Shown piece by piece: positions 41,888 to 51,345 of a stretch of DNA of 62,308 nt; within the stretch, counting starts at the first letter, position 1; every line of letters begins with the position of its first letter. The stretch is from the NCBI GenBank assembly GCA_938022935.1, contig CALIHL010000004.1:1-62308 (forward strand), read 5' to 3'. The notes under the pieces are model-generated. The model was not told the origin of the DNA. It ran no database searches and saw nothing but the letters and a program-made list of their open reading frames with translations. The position numbers and the translations under genes were made by a program. The stretch comes from an uncultured Saprospiraceae bacterium. GTDB lineage: Bacteria; Bacteroidota; Bacteroidia; Chitinophagales; Saprospiraceae.

Positions 41888-43222
41888 CTAAGCTTTCTTA
41901 AGCTGTGCAATAGGCCATCCATTCTGCTTGACCTCATAGATGATATAACCGTAGACAAGGATATACTCTATCGCGACTACCCAAAGTTGCTCTCTATAGA
42001 CATCAAAGTTGTAGTTGATATAGGTCATCAAGATAAGCCCAGACCATAGGATAGGAGACCTATATGGAGTTAATAAGCATAGTGGTATAAGCAGTGCAAC
42101 ATACCACGGATGTATTGTTATAGATAGTAGAACATAACTCGCATAAGTCATCATCATCAGTATAGGCAAGTCATCAGATGTAACTTTTTTATACAATGGT
42201 AAGGTGGCAATGTATAAAATTAGGAAAGCTGAAGTGCCCATCAACAATGGCCCAAGCGTATGGATCGTATTGTATCCATAGATAGCTTGACCGAAGGCTC
42301 TATATAAGTAATATAGTCCTCCGTTAAACTCGAACTTCCTGAGATACAGATCTGCACTCTCAAGGATGTTAGTGATAATGGATACATCCTGTATAAGCGG
42401 TATGAATAGGATCACTGTCGATACAAAGGTTACACATGTAAAAACCCATCGCTTCGTTCCTTTCAAATAAAAGAAGATCAACGGACAAAATAGAATAGGT
42501 AAGATCTTGGTGGCAATAGCACTTGCCATTGCGACTCCCGCCAATGCTATCTTCTCACTTTTTAAAAGTAGAAAACAGAACATGATGAAAAAGATCACAA
42601 TTCCTTCATGATGAAGATTGGCGATCAACTCTATGATGATCAGAGGGTTGAGCGCATACAGCAGTAACCACTTTTTCTCTAAGTTAAACTTTGGTAGTAG
42701 CTTATAGATTAGAAAGATCGCCCCAATGTCAAAGACACAATGAAACGCCTTCATGATGACAGCAGAAGTATGCAACGTAGCGCCTTCGATTGAAGTAGCG
42801 ATCCAAAATATCAATTGTGCTAACGGCGGATAAATAGAAAAATAGCCTTGAGAATTGAGCTGATCAAAGAGCTCTTGACTCAGAGATGCAGAAGCCCCAA
42901 TTATATCTTTAGGTAAGTGTGCAAAAGGGTGGAGCCCGGCATGCCAAGCGTGTCCATCCCAGATGAATCTATATACATCATCTGAGAGGTTAGGGAAGTT
43001 TCCTACTAAGGCTATTCTTGCGATGATCGCTAATCCGAGTAGCCATTTTAATTGAACCGTTTTTCTAACTATGGCCAAATACCAATAAGCGCCAAAACCT
43101 ACTGCGACTAGAGGGCCAATAATATGAAAGTCTTCTTGCTGAGGCGCCCAAGCCAAAGCAATTATGGCCGCCAGCCAAATGATGGAGATAACACCATCCT
43201 TTAAAGGATGGAACCCACTCAC
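41888..43222 (-). CDS. Polytopic GT-C type glycosyltransferase (mannosyltransferase-like)
   Basis: A 444-aa membrane protein with about eleven helices. The first large loop has PNLSDDVYRFIWDGHAW, the acidic motif of polyprenyl-phosphate-dependent GT-C mannosyltransferase-like enzymes in Bacteroidota. A lipid-linked sugar donor and an envelope glycan or protein acceptor are likely, specificity unknown. Its start overlaps the stop of the upstream GT2 gene by 4 bp, so the three glycosyltransferases at 41.9-45.4 kb form an operon. Confidence 0.78.
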   Translation of the reverse strand: MSGFHPLKDGVISIIWLAAIIALAWAPQQEDFHIIGPLVAVGFGAYWYLAIVRKTVQLKWLLGLAIIARIALVGNFPNLSDDVYRFIWDGHAWHAGLHPFAHLPKDIIGASASLSQELFDQLNSQGYFSIYPPLAQLIFWIATSIEGATLHTSAVIMKAFHCVFDIGAIFLIYKLLPKFNLEKKWLLLYALNPLIIIELIANLHHEGIVIFFIMFCFLLLKSEKIALAGVAMASAIATKILPILFCPLIFFYLKGTKRWVFTCVTFVSTVILFIPLIQDVSIITNILESADLYLRKFEFNGGLYYLYRAFGQAIYGYNTIHTLGPLLMGTSAFLILYIATLPLYKKVTSDDLPILMMMTYASYVLLSITIHPWYVALLIPLCLLTPYRSPILWSGLILMTYINYNFDVYREQLWVVAIEYILVYGYIIYEVKQNGWPIAQLKKA

Positions 43223-44742
43223 TTGATGAATGCATTTTTAATAGAGAAGAAAAAGATCAACCCGTATCCAATAGCGAGTAAGAGGTGCATCAATACAAAG
43301 GTAGGCTCTTGGCAAATAATACCCCATACTAAACCAGCAAGAAAGTAAACTGCAAAAAATCCTTCCCAAAGGATGGTCTTGCTAAATGATGTGCTGAAAT
43401 ACTTCTTTTTTGCAATCTGATCTCCGAGGCCTCTAACATCAAACTTTGGTGTTCTAACAAAGGGTGATTTCTTACCTATATAACCTTGGATCACAGCGAT
43501 TGAATTGTGAAACGAAAGCCCCATCGACAAGGCAAGGAAGATTGGAAATAAAAATAGAAACTTGAATATCATCTTGAATCTATTCTCTTGCGACCAAGCT
43601 ACTTCTACATTAGCTACATAATAGATAAGTACTATACTGATCAGGCCCACCAAAAAGAAAGTAAATATATCCGCATCGTAACCCATTGGCTTTAAAGCTA
43701 TCGCAAGTGGCACACTAAATATACCTATAGCGAACACCGCAAGGAAAACGGTTGACCCTAACAGGTGAGTAGATGCATGTATCTTCTGTCTAAAAGTCAA
43801 GGAGCTTTTCCAGACTTGAGGCAACACTTTCTTTGCAGTTTCTGCACCACCTTTCATCCAGCGAAATTGTTGAGATTTTAAACCATTGATCTCAGAAGGT
43901 AGCTCAGCCGGCGAAGTCACATCTTCAAGGTATGCTATCTTCCATCCCTTGAGTTGTGCTCGATAACTAAGATCCAAGTCTTCTGTTAGCGTATCTGCTT
44001 CCCAGCCACCTGCATCCCTTATTGTCTCTTTGCGCCATACGCCAGCAGTACCATTGAATTGTAATAAGAGATTACCCACCTTTCTACCCAATTGTTCAAT
44101 TGTAAAGTGAACATTGAGCTGGAAGGCTTGCACTCTTGTCAATAAGGAGTAATTCTGATTGAGGTGTTCCCACCTCGTCTGAACAACTCCAATCTTAGGA
44201 TCGGCGAAGTGCTTTAGTGTTCTTCTTAAAAAGTCTTGCTCGGGAAGAAAGTCAGCATCAAAGATGGCTATGAACTCTCCACTGGCAAATGTCGTAGCGC
44301 TTTTGAGTGCACCAGCTTTATATCCGGTTCTATCTTTTCTGGTGATGTGCTTTATGTCAAATCCCTGAGCACTGTATTTTTCAACTTCTTTGGCGGTGAT
44401 CTCTACAGTGTCATCTGTAGAATCATCTAATACCTGGATTTCCATTTTATTTTTTGGATAATCCAAAGCCGTGATAGATGTAAGGAGTCGTTGGACGACA
44501 TACCGTTCATTAAAAATGGGGAGCTGTATGGTCACTAGTGGTAAGTTCGCTTTGTCCTCACTCGTACCTTGAAGTTTAAGTGTGTAGCCGTTCTTCTTGG
44601 TCTTGTAGTAGTACAGTAATTGAAACTGAAGGAGACAGTAGATGGTTATTGCCATCAATCCCACGCAGTATATCACAAGTGTGATACTGGCCGCCACTGC
44701 TCCAAACGATCTACCCAGCTCTTCTAACGCAATCAATATCAT
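43219..44742 (-). CDS. Family 2 glycosyltransferase, cellulose-synthase-like
   Basis: A 507-aa processive-type GT2. An N-terminal helix pair is followed by the catalytic domain with QLPIFNERYVVQRLL, VLDDSTDDT, the DxD-type motif FDADFLP, TEDLDLSYRAQLKGW and the QxxRW motif QQFRWMKGG; four or more helices follow. The pattern is that of CesA/CslA-like synthases that polymerise sugars such as glucose or mannose. There is no PilZ domain. It overlaps both neighbours by 1-4 bp. Confidence 0.88.
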   Translation of the reverse strand: MILIALEELGRSFGAVAASITLVIYCVGLMAITIYCLLQFQLLYYYKTKKNGYTLKLQGTSEDKANLPLVTIQLPIFNERYVVQRLLTSITALDYPKNKMEIQVLDDSTDDTVEITAKEVEKYSAQGFDIKHITRKDRTGYKAGALKSATTFASGEFIAIFDADFLPEQDFLRRTLKHFADPKIGVVQTRWEHLNQNYSLLTRVQAFQLNVHFTIEQLGRKVGNLLLQFNGTAGVWRKETIRDAGGWEADTLTEDLDLSYRAQLKGWKIAYLEDVTSPAELPSEINGLKSQQFRWMKGGAETAKKVLPQVWKSSLTFRQKIHASTHLLGSTVFLAVFAIGIFSVPLAIALKPMGYDADIFTFFLVGLISIVLIYYVANVEVAWSQENRFKMIFKFLFLFPIFLALSMGLSFHNSIAVIQGYIGKKSPFVRTPKFDVRGLGDQIAKKKYFSTSFSKTILWEGFFAVYFLAGLVWGIICQEPTFVLMHLLLAIGYGLIFFFSIKNAFIK

Positions 44743-45446
44743 TATATCATTTTAAATATGGTCCAAAGTATCTTGTGTCCAGCAAGGATGGTTCCTTTTA
44801 TGGTACCTGATACTTTAGATACTCCTATTCTTCTTCTATAGTCAACGGCTACTTCGGTACACTTCATGCCCATCTTGGCCGCTTTAACTTGCATCTCTAC
44901 TGTCCAACCAAAGTCAGGGTCGGACATACTGAGTTCTAATAACTTATCGTACTTGATGGCTCGGAAAGGTCCTAGGTCCGTAAACTCATATTTGTATATC
45001 AGTCTGATCAGATTAGTAGCCAGCCAATTGCCAAATATTTGTGGCGGCGTCATAGAGCCTTTTTCTAGATCCCCGAGCGCCCTAGATCCTATGACCATGT
45101 CATGCCCTTGTTCTATTTGCGAAAGCAAAAGTGTGATCTGCTCAGGGTAATCAGAGTAGTCACCATCGATGAAAGCGACCACATCTGGCTTCTCTTCCAA
45201 ACCTTGGATATAGTTCATCCCAGCAAGGCAAGCACTGCCATATCCTGACTTCGGTTCGTCCACGACGATGGCACCTTCAGATAGGGCGACCTCCTTCGTC
45301 TTATCAGTACTTCCGTTGTTGCCGACGATGATATGGCGGACGACATCTTTGGGGATATCATGCACTACATTGCCTATCGACCCTTCTTCATTGTAGGCAG
45401 GTATGATAACGTCAACGATAGGAAAATTTAACTTGTCTTCTTGCAT
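44742..45446 (-). CDS. Family 2 glycosyltransferase, dolichyl-phosphate-mannose-synthase-like
   Basis: A 234-aa soluble GT2 with VDVIIPAYNEEGSIGNVVHD, NNGSTDKTKEVA, FIDGDYSDYPEQI and GSRALGDLEKGSM. It lacks transmembrane helices and resembles polyprenyl-phosphate sugar transferases (DPM/DPG-like). It probably charges a lipid carrier used by the GT-C enzyme of the same operon (inference). It is the first gene of the three-gene unit. Confidence 0.85.
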   Translation of the reverse strand: MQEDKLNFPIVDVIIPAYNEEGSIGNVVHDIPKDVVRHIIVGNNGSTDKTKEVALSEGAIVVDEPKSGYGSACLAGMNYIQGLEEKPDVVAFIDGDYSDYPEQITLLLSQIEQGHDMVIGSRALGDLEKGSMTPPQIFGNWLATNLIRLIYKYEFTDLGPFRAIKYDKLLELSMSDPDFGWTVEMQVKAAKMGMKCTEVAVDYRRRIGVSKVSGTIKGTILAGHKILWTIFKMI

Positions 45447-45517
45447 ATATCCTCGCTCATAAGCTTCGTTAGTTATGCAGACGTAAGTACTATATTCGCG
45501 TCTGATTACGCATACTT

Positions 45518-47038
45518 ATGACAGATCACTTAGAAAGCCTTGAAGACCACAAATATAAGCTCATTAAGCAGGGAAACGCCTCACTAATAGGGTTGTTTGT
45601 CTTAATCATTGCTTTTAGTTCGACCTTAAGTTCTTGCTTCGAAGAAACTTTCGAGTCTAACGTCGATGTAGCTTTCGAAACATCGCTGGATACATTGACT
45701 TTTGATACCGTTTTCACCACAGTTGGTTCTGCGACTCGGTCTATCATTGTTAGGAATCCGAGTGAGCAGAACATCAATATCAGCTCGATTCGATTGGCCT
45801 CAGGTAGCCAAAGTATGTTCAGACTTAATGTAGATGGATCACCAGGCAGCTCGGTTCAAGAGATACCTATCTTAGCAGGGGACAGCCTCTACCTCTTTGT
45901 TGAGGTTACAGTCGATCCGGACCAGCCAGTTTCGGTAAGCCCTTTTATACTCAATGAAGAGCTAATCATAGAGTCTGGAGCAAGGCAGAAGGTAGTCACT
46001 TTAGAAGCTTGGGGACAGAACGCTAACTACTTTCCTTCTAAGGATGCCCAGGGGCGACTCATATCTCTAAACTGTAACAATGGCAATGTCGTATGGGATG
46101 ACCCCAGACCTTATGTCGTCTATGGTTTGATATTTATCGATAGTTGTGATTTGGTGATTCCCGCTGGTGCGCAAATATATTTTCATGGTGGTCTTGCTCG
46201 ACAAGATGGAGCCATTTTTAATGATGGCGGTCTCTTCTTCTTAGGGGATGCTCGATTGACGACAGAAGGAACGCCGGATCGTCCAGTAGTCTTTCAGGGA
46301 GATAGGCTTGAATCGGGTTTTGATGATGTGAAAGGACAGTGGGCTGGTATCAGATTCTTATCTGAAAGTACGGGTCATAGGTTAGAACATACAGTGATCC
46401 GTAACAGCGCAGTCGGAATCAGATTAGATAGTGCCGCTTCCGCAAATCTTAACGGAGTGACCATCGCAAACTCGTCTAACATTGGACTCATCGGGATTCA
46501 TGCCAGTATAAAAGCAGACAACTCTCTGATACATAGTACTGGACCTCAAAGCATCGCTATGTTATATGGAGGCGATTACAGATTTAGACATTGCACGATT
46601 GCTAACTATCAGAATCAATCAACTGCGATATACATGGACAACTTCACTTGTCTTAACGATGAGTGCTCAGCAGTCAATACCAATCCGCTTGACGTCGATT
46701 TTATAAATAGCATTATCATGGGATCCAACGATGATGAGTTGGATATCAACGATGCGGCCGAAGGTATGGACGAAGAGCTGTTTAGTTTGAACTTTGAAAA
46801 CACATTGATCAAAGTAGAAGAGGCCAAGCAGTTTTATCCAGAGTCATCTTGTAACAATTGTTTAGAACATCAAGATGAACCTGTTTTTATCTCTGAGATT
46901 GACAATGACTATCGCTTGGATACGATGGGTGTTGCTAATAATCAAGGCGTCTTTCTGCCAGAGTTAGCAATTGATATTCTTGGCGTAATGAGAAACTCCG
47001 AAACGCCTGATCTGGGTTGTTATGAGTTGGTAGATTAG
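45518..47038 (+). CDS. Lipoprotein with right-handed beta-helix repeats
   Basis: A 506-aa exported protein. The N-terminal hydrophobic segment (LIGLFVLIIAFSSTLSSC) ends in a lipobox Cys. An Ig-like domain follows (TFDTVFTTVGSATRSIIVRN), then a parallel beta-helix: AGAQIYFHGGLARQDG, AGIRFLSESTGHRLEHTVIR, SAVGIRLDSAASANLNGVTI and similar 20-24-residue rungs, ending with a segment DVDFINSIIMGSNDDELDI. The C-terminus ends LGCYELVD, typical of Bacteroidota surface beta-helix proteins. It is divergent from the glycosyltransferase operon. Function is unknown; polysaccharide binding is possible. Confidence 0.75.
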   Translation: MTDHLESLEDHKYKLIKQGNASLIGLFVLIIAFSSTLSSCFEETFESNVDVAFETSLDTLTFDTVFTTVGSATRSIIVRNPSEQNINISSIRLASGSQSMFRLNVDGSPGSSVQEIPILAGDSLYLFVEVTVDPDQPVSVSPFILNEELIIESGARQKVVTLEAWGQNANYFPSKDAQGRLISLNCNNGNVVWDDPRPYVVYGLIFIDSCDLVIPAGAQIYFHGGLARQDGAIFNDGGLFFLGDARLTTEGTPDRPVVFQGDRLESGFDDVKGQWAGIRFLSESTGHRLEHTVIRNSAVGIRLDSAASANLNGVTIANSSNIGLIGIHASIKADNSLIHSTGPQSIAMLYGGDYRFRHCTIANYQNQSTAIYMDNFTCLNDECSAVNTNPLDVDFINSIIMGSNDDELDINDAAEGMDEELFSLNFENTLIKVEEAKQFYPESSCNNCLEHQDEPVFISEIDNDYRLDTMGVANNQGVFLPELAIDILGVMRNSETPDLGCYELVD

Positions 47039-47047
47039 CTGTCGATT

Positions 47048-48061
47048 CTAATATTCAAACTTCCATAGATCGGAAAGTTCGGGACCACCACCTCTATTGC
47101 CGACACCTGAGGCTGTGTAAAGCTCATCTTTATAATTGACGATACCAGTACCATGACGACCGATCGGCAAAGGAGGAAGTGATCGCCATTTTTTAGTATT
47201 AACATTCAGCGCTTCTACTTCGCTATGCGCTTTCTCTTGAGTGAATGACTCGCCACCTAAGACAATTAGTTCATCTCCCATAACCATAACAAAACTGCCA
47301 GCCCTCCAAGTAGGTAATTCTTCAGGCAGGGTAGTCCAACTATTATCATCTATATCATAGGCATCTACAGTACCGATTGTATGCTTAAATGGATTATCTG
47401 CGGATATCGTTGTCCGACCTGCAAGAGCATATATCTTGCCTCTTACTATAGCTGCTTGAAAATGATCCCGAGCCAAAGGCGCATCCGGAAGCTGCGTCCA
47501 TTTTTTTGTTTTTAAGTTATAACTGTCTAACCACTTCTTGTGATCTCCTCTATGGCCATCTTTGATACCACAAACGAGATAGAGCATATCGTCATCGATG
47601 ACAACGCCAGCGCTTCCTCTTGTACGGTTACTTGGTATTTTTCCTTCAGTACGCCATGCATCTCTTTCTGGATTGTACACATAGATGTCTTCTACTGGTA
47701 TTTCACCTGGGTATTCACCCGTCATCGCCCCGACGATGTATATCTCATTTTCATATACAACAGGCTGAAAGTGATGTAACCCTATAGGTGCTGTTGAGCC
47801 TGTTTTCCAATTGTTATGTATAGGGTCATATATGCTAACCGGCTGGATGCCGCGCCCACCCAAAAGATACATCTTGTCGCCAACCCCTATAAAAGCTGCC
47901 TCTGATCGGCCTTTTGCAGAAGTGCCATTGTCGCTTGTTACAGAAGTCCAACTACCTTTAGATAGATCATTGAGTTGAAGGTTGACATAAGAGTTGCAGC
48001 TGATAGTCATCGCTATAATTAGAAAAAGACAAAATCTCATGATGAGTGTTTTAAGATTCAT
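47048..48061 (-). CDS. Kelch-repeat lipoprotein
   Basis: A 337-aa protein with a lipoprotein signal (FLIIAMTISCNSY) and six Kelch motifs, recognisable by GG followed by aromatic/charged spacing (MYLLGGRGIQPVSIYDP, IYALAGRT, LIVLGGESFTQEKAHSEVE, LYTASGVGNRGGG). They should form a beta-propeller on the cell envelope. Some related bacterial proteins are N-acetylneuraminate epimerases, but without an alignment I would not assign that. It lies 24 bp downstream of the MFS transporter gene in the same direction. Confidence 0.83.
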   Translation of the reverse strand: MNLKTLIMRFCLFLIIAMTISCNSYVNLQLNDLSKGSWTSVTSDNGTSAKGRSEAAFIGVGDKMYLLGGRGIQPVSIYDPIHNNWKTGSTAPIGLHHFQPVVYENEIYIVGAMTGEYPGEIPVEDIYVYNPERDAWRTEGKIPSNRTRGSAGVVIDDDMLYLVCGIKDGHRGDHKKWLDSYNLKTKKWTQLPDAPLARDHFQAAIVRGKIYALAGRTTISADNPFKHTIGTVDAYDIDDNSWTTLPEELPTWRAGSFVMVMGDELIVLGGESFTQEKAHSEVEALNVNTKKWRSLPPLPIGRHGTGIVNYKDELYTASGVGNRGGGPELSDLWKFEY

Positions 48062-48085
48062 GTTAAGAAGTTATGCAGGAAGAAA

Positions 48086-49393
48086 CTAAGTAACGGGCTC
48101 ATGAATGATCTTGACTTTTCTGAATAGTATCAAGGCGATTACAAAAAATAAGGCAAGTATGAGAACGCTATATCTTAGGTTGTTGGTCAAGTGATCTACA
48201 AAACCAAAAGCAAATGTCCCAAACACAATGGATAGATAAAAGAGTAAATCATAGAAGCTGAAGTAGGAATTATACTCATCTTCTTTTGCAATTAGTTTAG
48301 TATAGCTCGCCCTTGAGCTGGACTGTATGCCTCCTAGTACAATACCCACAAAGAATGCGAGAACAAAGAAGACAGTTTTTGTAGTTACAAACGAAGCTGC
48401 AACACAAATAAACATCCAGATGATGATCATCACGATGATTGCTTGCTTACTCCCTTTTGCTTTTGCATATTTTGCAAAACCCAAAGCACCCGCAACTGCT
48501 ACTAATTGTAAAATTAGAACAATTAGAATCAGTTCTGAGCTAACAAAGTTAAGCTCTTTCTCTGCAAAGACCGTTGCTAGATAGATGATGGTATTGACAC
48601 CAGCACTATAGAAAAAGAATGAAGTTAGAAATCGCCTTAGATTCGGTTTTTGTTTTATCTCGTTCATAACAGAACGAATCTCTTTATAGCCATCTTTAAA
48701 CAATGGGCGAGATCCATCTGACTCTTTATCCTGAGGTAGGTGCTTAAAAGTATACTGAGCCCAACCGATCCACCAAACACCAACCATCAAAAAGCCAATC
48801 CGAAAGGGTAGTGAACTTCCTTCTACCATCCCAAATAGTTCTGGCTTCTGACTAATGAATAGTATTGTAACTAATAGAAGTACGCTACCTACATAACCAT
48901 ACGAATAACCCTTGGCACTAACAGCATCATATCTGTCACTTGTTGTGATTGATGGCAAGAAAGCATCATAAAAAATCAAACTTCCAGCATAGCCGATTGT
49001 GGAAATGATAAATGCCATCGTTCCTAACCAAACCAATGGAGCATCACTAAAAAAGAATAACACCATGCAGGCAAGGCTTCCGATGGTGGTAAATATTTTA
49101 AGAAATTGTAATCTTTTGCTTCCTGCATCTGCTATACCACCTAATATTGGGGCCACCAAAGCAATCAGGATATAGGCCAGACTTATGGAGTAAGAATAGA
49201 AGGAAGAGCTCGAAAATCTTGCACCTAAGACATCAATCTCATCCGGCGCCACCGCTAAAAAATAGATCGGAAAAATAGCTGTAGATATGACCAAAGAGTA
49301 AGCTGAATTGGCCCAATCAAAAAGAGCCCAGGCTCTAATGACCTTCTTGTCATTGAGTTGTTGTGAAGGTTGAGTTTCAGATTTGATGGTCAT
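48086..49393 (-). CDS. MFS transporter of the Atg22/UMF1 family
   Basis: A 435-aa transporter with twelve helices. The family's N-terminal signature KKVIRAWALFDWANSAYSLV is clear, and SSRASYTKLIAKEDEYNSYF lies in the second half. Atg22 of yeast exports amino acids from the vacuole, and bacterial relatives are poorly characterised, so substrate is unknown. It is followed by the Kelch lipoprotein gene, which may be co-transcribed. Confidence 0.88.
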   Translation of the reverse strand: MTIKSETQPSQQLNDKKVIRAWALFDWANSAYSLVISTAIFPIYFLAVAPDEIDVLGARFSSSSFYSYSISLAYILIALVAPILGGIADAGSKRLQFLKIFTTIGSLACMVLFFFSDAPLVWLGTMAFIISTIGYAGSLIFYDAFLPSITTSDRYDAVSAKGYSYGYVGSVLLLVTILFISQKPELFGMVEGSSLPFRIGFLMVGVWWIGWAQYTFKHLPQDKESDGSRPLFKDGYKEIRSVMNEIKQKPNLRRFLTSFFFYSAGVNTIIYLATVFAEKELNFVSSELILIVLILQLVAVAGALGFAKYAKAKGSKQAIIVMIIIWMFICVAASFVTTKTVFFVLAFFVGIVLGGIQSSSRASYTKLIAKEDEYNSYFSFYDLLFYLSIVFGTFAFGFVDHLTNNLRYSVLILALFFVIALILFRKVKIIHEPVT

Positions 49394-49507
49394 AAACAGA
49401 AATTAAAAGAGATATTATCTTTTTTATCATTTATATACACGTAATGTAGTTACAAATGGCAGCAATTAGAGTCTAAATAGATAACTTAAACCGATTTATA
49501 TATAGAT

Positions 49508-50395
49508 ATGCGCATCATCATTCTTTCTCGAAACGGAGAATTATATAGCACCAGAAGTTTGTTTAATGCAGCTCGTAGGCGCAAGCACTTTGTCAGGGTG
49601 GTTGATCATATGCACTGTGACCTTCTGATCGAAAATGAGCGCAATGCCATCTTCGTTCATGGGCAACCCTTGCGAGGTTATGATGTCATCATACCACGTA
49701 TCGGTAACACGGTTACTTCATATGGATCTGCCGTGATCAGACAGTTTGAGAGCATGGGGGTATCGACGATACTTCATGCAGAAGCATTGTTGAGGACGCG
49801 AGATAAGTTGAGTTGTATGCAAATCTTATCACAGCATGGCATCCCGATACCCCAGACCTTGTTGGTCAATAACTACAGCCAGTTTCATCTTTTACACCAT
49901 AAGATCGAAAGTTTCCCAAAGATCATCAAGTTGAAAAGTGGTACGCACGGCCTAGGAGTATTGAAGGCGGACAATGCAAAGTCCATGGAGTCGATGATGG
50001 AGGCCTTTTATGGATTGAAGCAGAAGGTGCTATTACAAGAGTTTATCAAGGAGTCATCAGGAGAGGACATCAGGATCTTTGTAGTCGGGGGAGAGGTGGT
50101 CGCTTCGATGAAGCGATCTGCGCAAGAAGGGGAGTTTAGATCTAATCTCCATAGAGGTGGACATGCAGCTATAGCTGAGATATCAGAAGAAGAAAGGCAA
50201 GTAGCTCTCGAAGCAGTTAAGATATTGAACCTGTCAGTTGCAGGAGTTGATATGCTTAGGTCGAAGAGAGGCCCACTTGTGCTTGAAGTCAATGCTTCTC
50301 CCGGCTTAGAAGGCATAGAAACAACGACTAAGGTGGATATTGCCAAAAAAATTATTCAATTTGCGGAGCGCTTAATAAAGCCAAGCAATATATGA
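49508..50395 (+). CDS. rimK: RimK-type ATP-grasp ligase (ribosomal protein S6 modification)
   Basis: A 295-aa ATP-grasp enzyme aligned by eye over its whole length with E. coli RimK (300 aa): opening MRIIILSRNGELYSTRSL, VIPRIGNTVTSYGSAVIRQF, RDKLSCMQILSQHGIPIPQT, LQEFIKESSGEDIRIFVVGG, FRSNLHRGGHA and the metal-binding VLEVNASPGLEGIE. RimK adds glutamate residues to the C-terminus of ribosomal protein S6. The stop overlaps the start of the aspartoacylase-like gene by 4 bp. Confidence 0.92.
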   Translation: MRIIILSRNGELYSTRSLFNAARRRKHFVRVVDHMHCDLLIENERNAIFVHGQPLRGYDVIIPRIGNTVTSYGSAVIRQFESMGVSTILHAEALLRTRDKLSCMQILSQHGIPIPQTLLVNNYSQFHLLHHKIESFPKIIKLKSGTHGLGVLKADNAKSMESMMEAFYGLKQKVLLQEFIKESSGEDIRIFVVGGEVVASMKRSAQEGEFRSNLHRGGHAAIAEISEEERQVALEAVKILNLSVAGVDMLRSKRGPLVLEVNASPGLEGIETTTKVDIAKKIIQFAERLIKPSNI

Positions 50396-51342
50396 AGCAT
50401 AAAGACCTAATCATTGATCGGGTAGCGATAGGTCCTGGAGAGAACGAACAAGTAGACCTTTTCGTGAGCAGACTTCCGTCGGGCAATAAGATCAATGTAC
50501 AAACCCATGTATTTCGAGCAAGTCAACCGGGCCCAACTGTCCTATTGATGGGAGGCGTACATGGTGATGAGATCAATGGTATACAGATCGTCAGAAAGAT
50601 ATTGGAGGACAAAGTCTTAGAAACATTGGAGGCAGGAAGTGTCATCGCTATTCCGTTACTCAATGTGTTCGGTTTTATAAATTATAGTCGTGATGTCCCT
50701 GATGGGAAGGATGTTAACCGGAGCTTTCCAGGATCGTCGACAGGCAGTTTAGCATCAAGGACGGCATCAGTCCTAACTAAGAAGGTCTTACCCAATGTCG
50801 ACATAGCTCTAGATCTACATACTGGCGGCGCAGAACGATATAACTATCCTCAGATCAGATACAGCAAGAAGGACAAAACAGCCCTTGAATTGGCAAAGAG
50901 CTTTGGAGCACCTTATGTCATTGAGAAACCTTGGATCACTAAGTCATTTCGCAAGACGGCTAACCTCATGGATATCTCAGTACTCGTATATGAGGCAGGA
51001 GAGTCTGTAAGATTAGATGGCTTCTCTATAGAACTTGGCGTTGCAGGAATCAAGAGAGCACTCAAGTCACTCAAGATGTTGTCGGAAGCACCACCCGTCA
51101 ATCATGAGACAAAGTACTTCAAGTCTACAGCTTGGGTCAGATCATCTGAGGCTGGCTTATTCACATGGACTCAAAAGTCTGGTTCGTATGTTTCAAAAGG
51201 GGAACAACTTGGTGTGATTCACTCTCCACATGGTGATAGAACCAAGAGAATAATAGCCAAGAGGAATGGGTATATCATAGGCCATAACAACGCATCTGTA
51301 GTTCACAATGGAGACGCCCTGTTCAACATAGCTTATCAATAA
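50392..51342 (+). CDS. Succinylglutamate desuccinylase/aspartoacylase-family protein (M14-like)
   Basis: A 316-aa zinc enzyme of the AstE/AspA family. Ligands are visible at GGVHGDEINGIQ (His57, Glu60) and DLHTGG; NRSFPGSSTGS gives the substrate-binding Asn-Arg pair, and VYEAGE carries the catalytic Glu. The C-terminal barrel-sandwich ends with GVIHSPHGDRTKRIIAKRNG. The family cleaves N-acyl amino acids. Direct overlap with rimK (ATGA) implies a linked role, perhaps trimming glutamate or N-acylated tails. Such rimK-neighbour pairs exist in other bacteria. No other arginine-succinyltransferase-pathway gene is nearby. Confidence 0.87.
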   Translation: MKHKDLIIDRVAIGPGENEQVDLFVSRLPSGNKINVQTHVFRASQPGPTVLLMGGVHGDEINGIQIVRKILEDKVLETLEAGSVIAIPLLNVFGFINYSRDVPDGKDVNRSFPGSSTGSLASRTASVLTKKVLPNVDIALDLHTGGAERYNYPQIRYSKKDKTALELAKSFGAPYVIEKPWITKSFRKTANLMDISVLVYEAGESVRLDGFSIELGVAGIKRALKSLKMLSEAPPVNHETKYFKSTAWVRSSEAGLFTWTQKSGSYVSKGEQLGVIHSPHGDRTKRIIAKRNGYIIGHNNASVVHNGDALFNIAYQ

Positions 51343-51345
51343 AGG

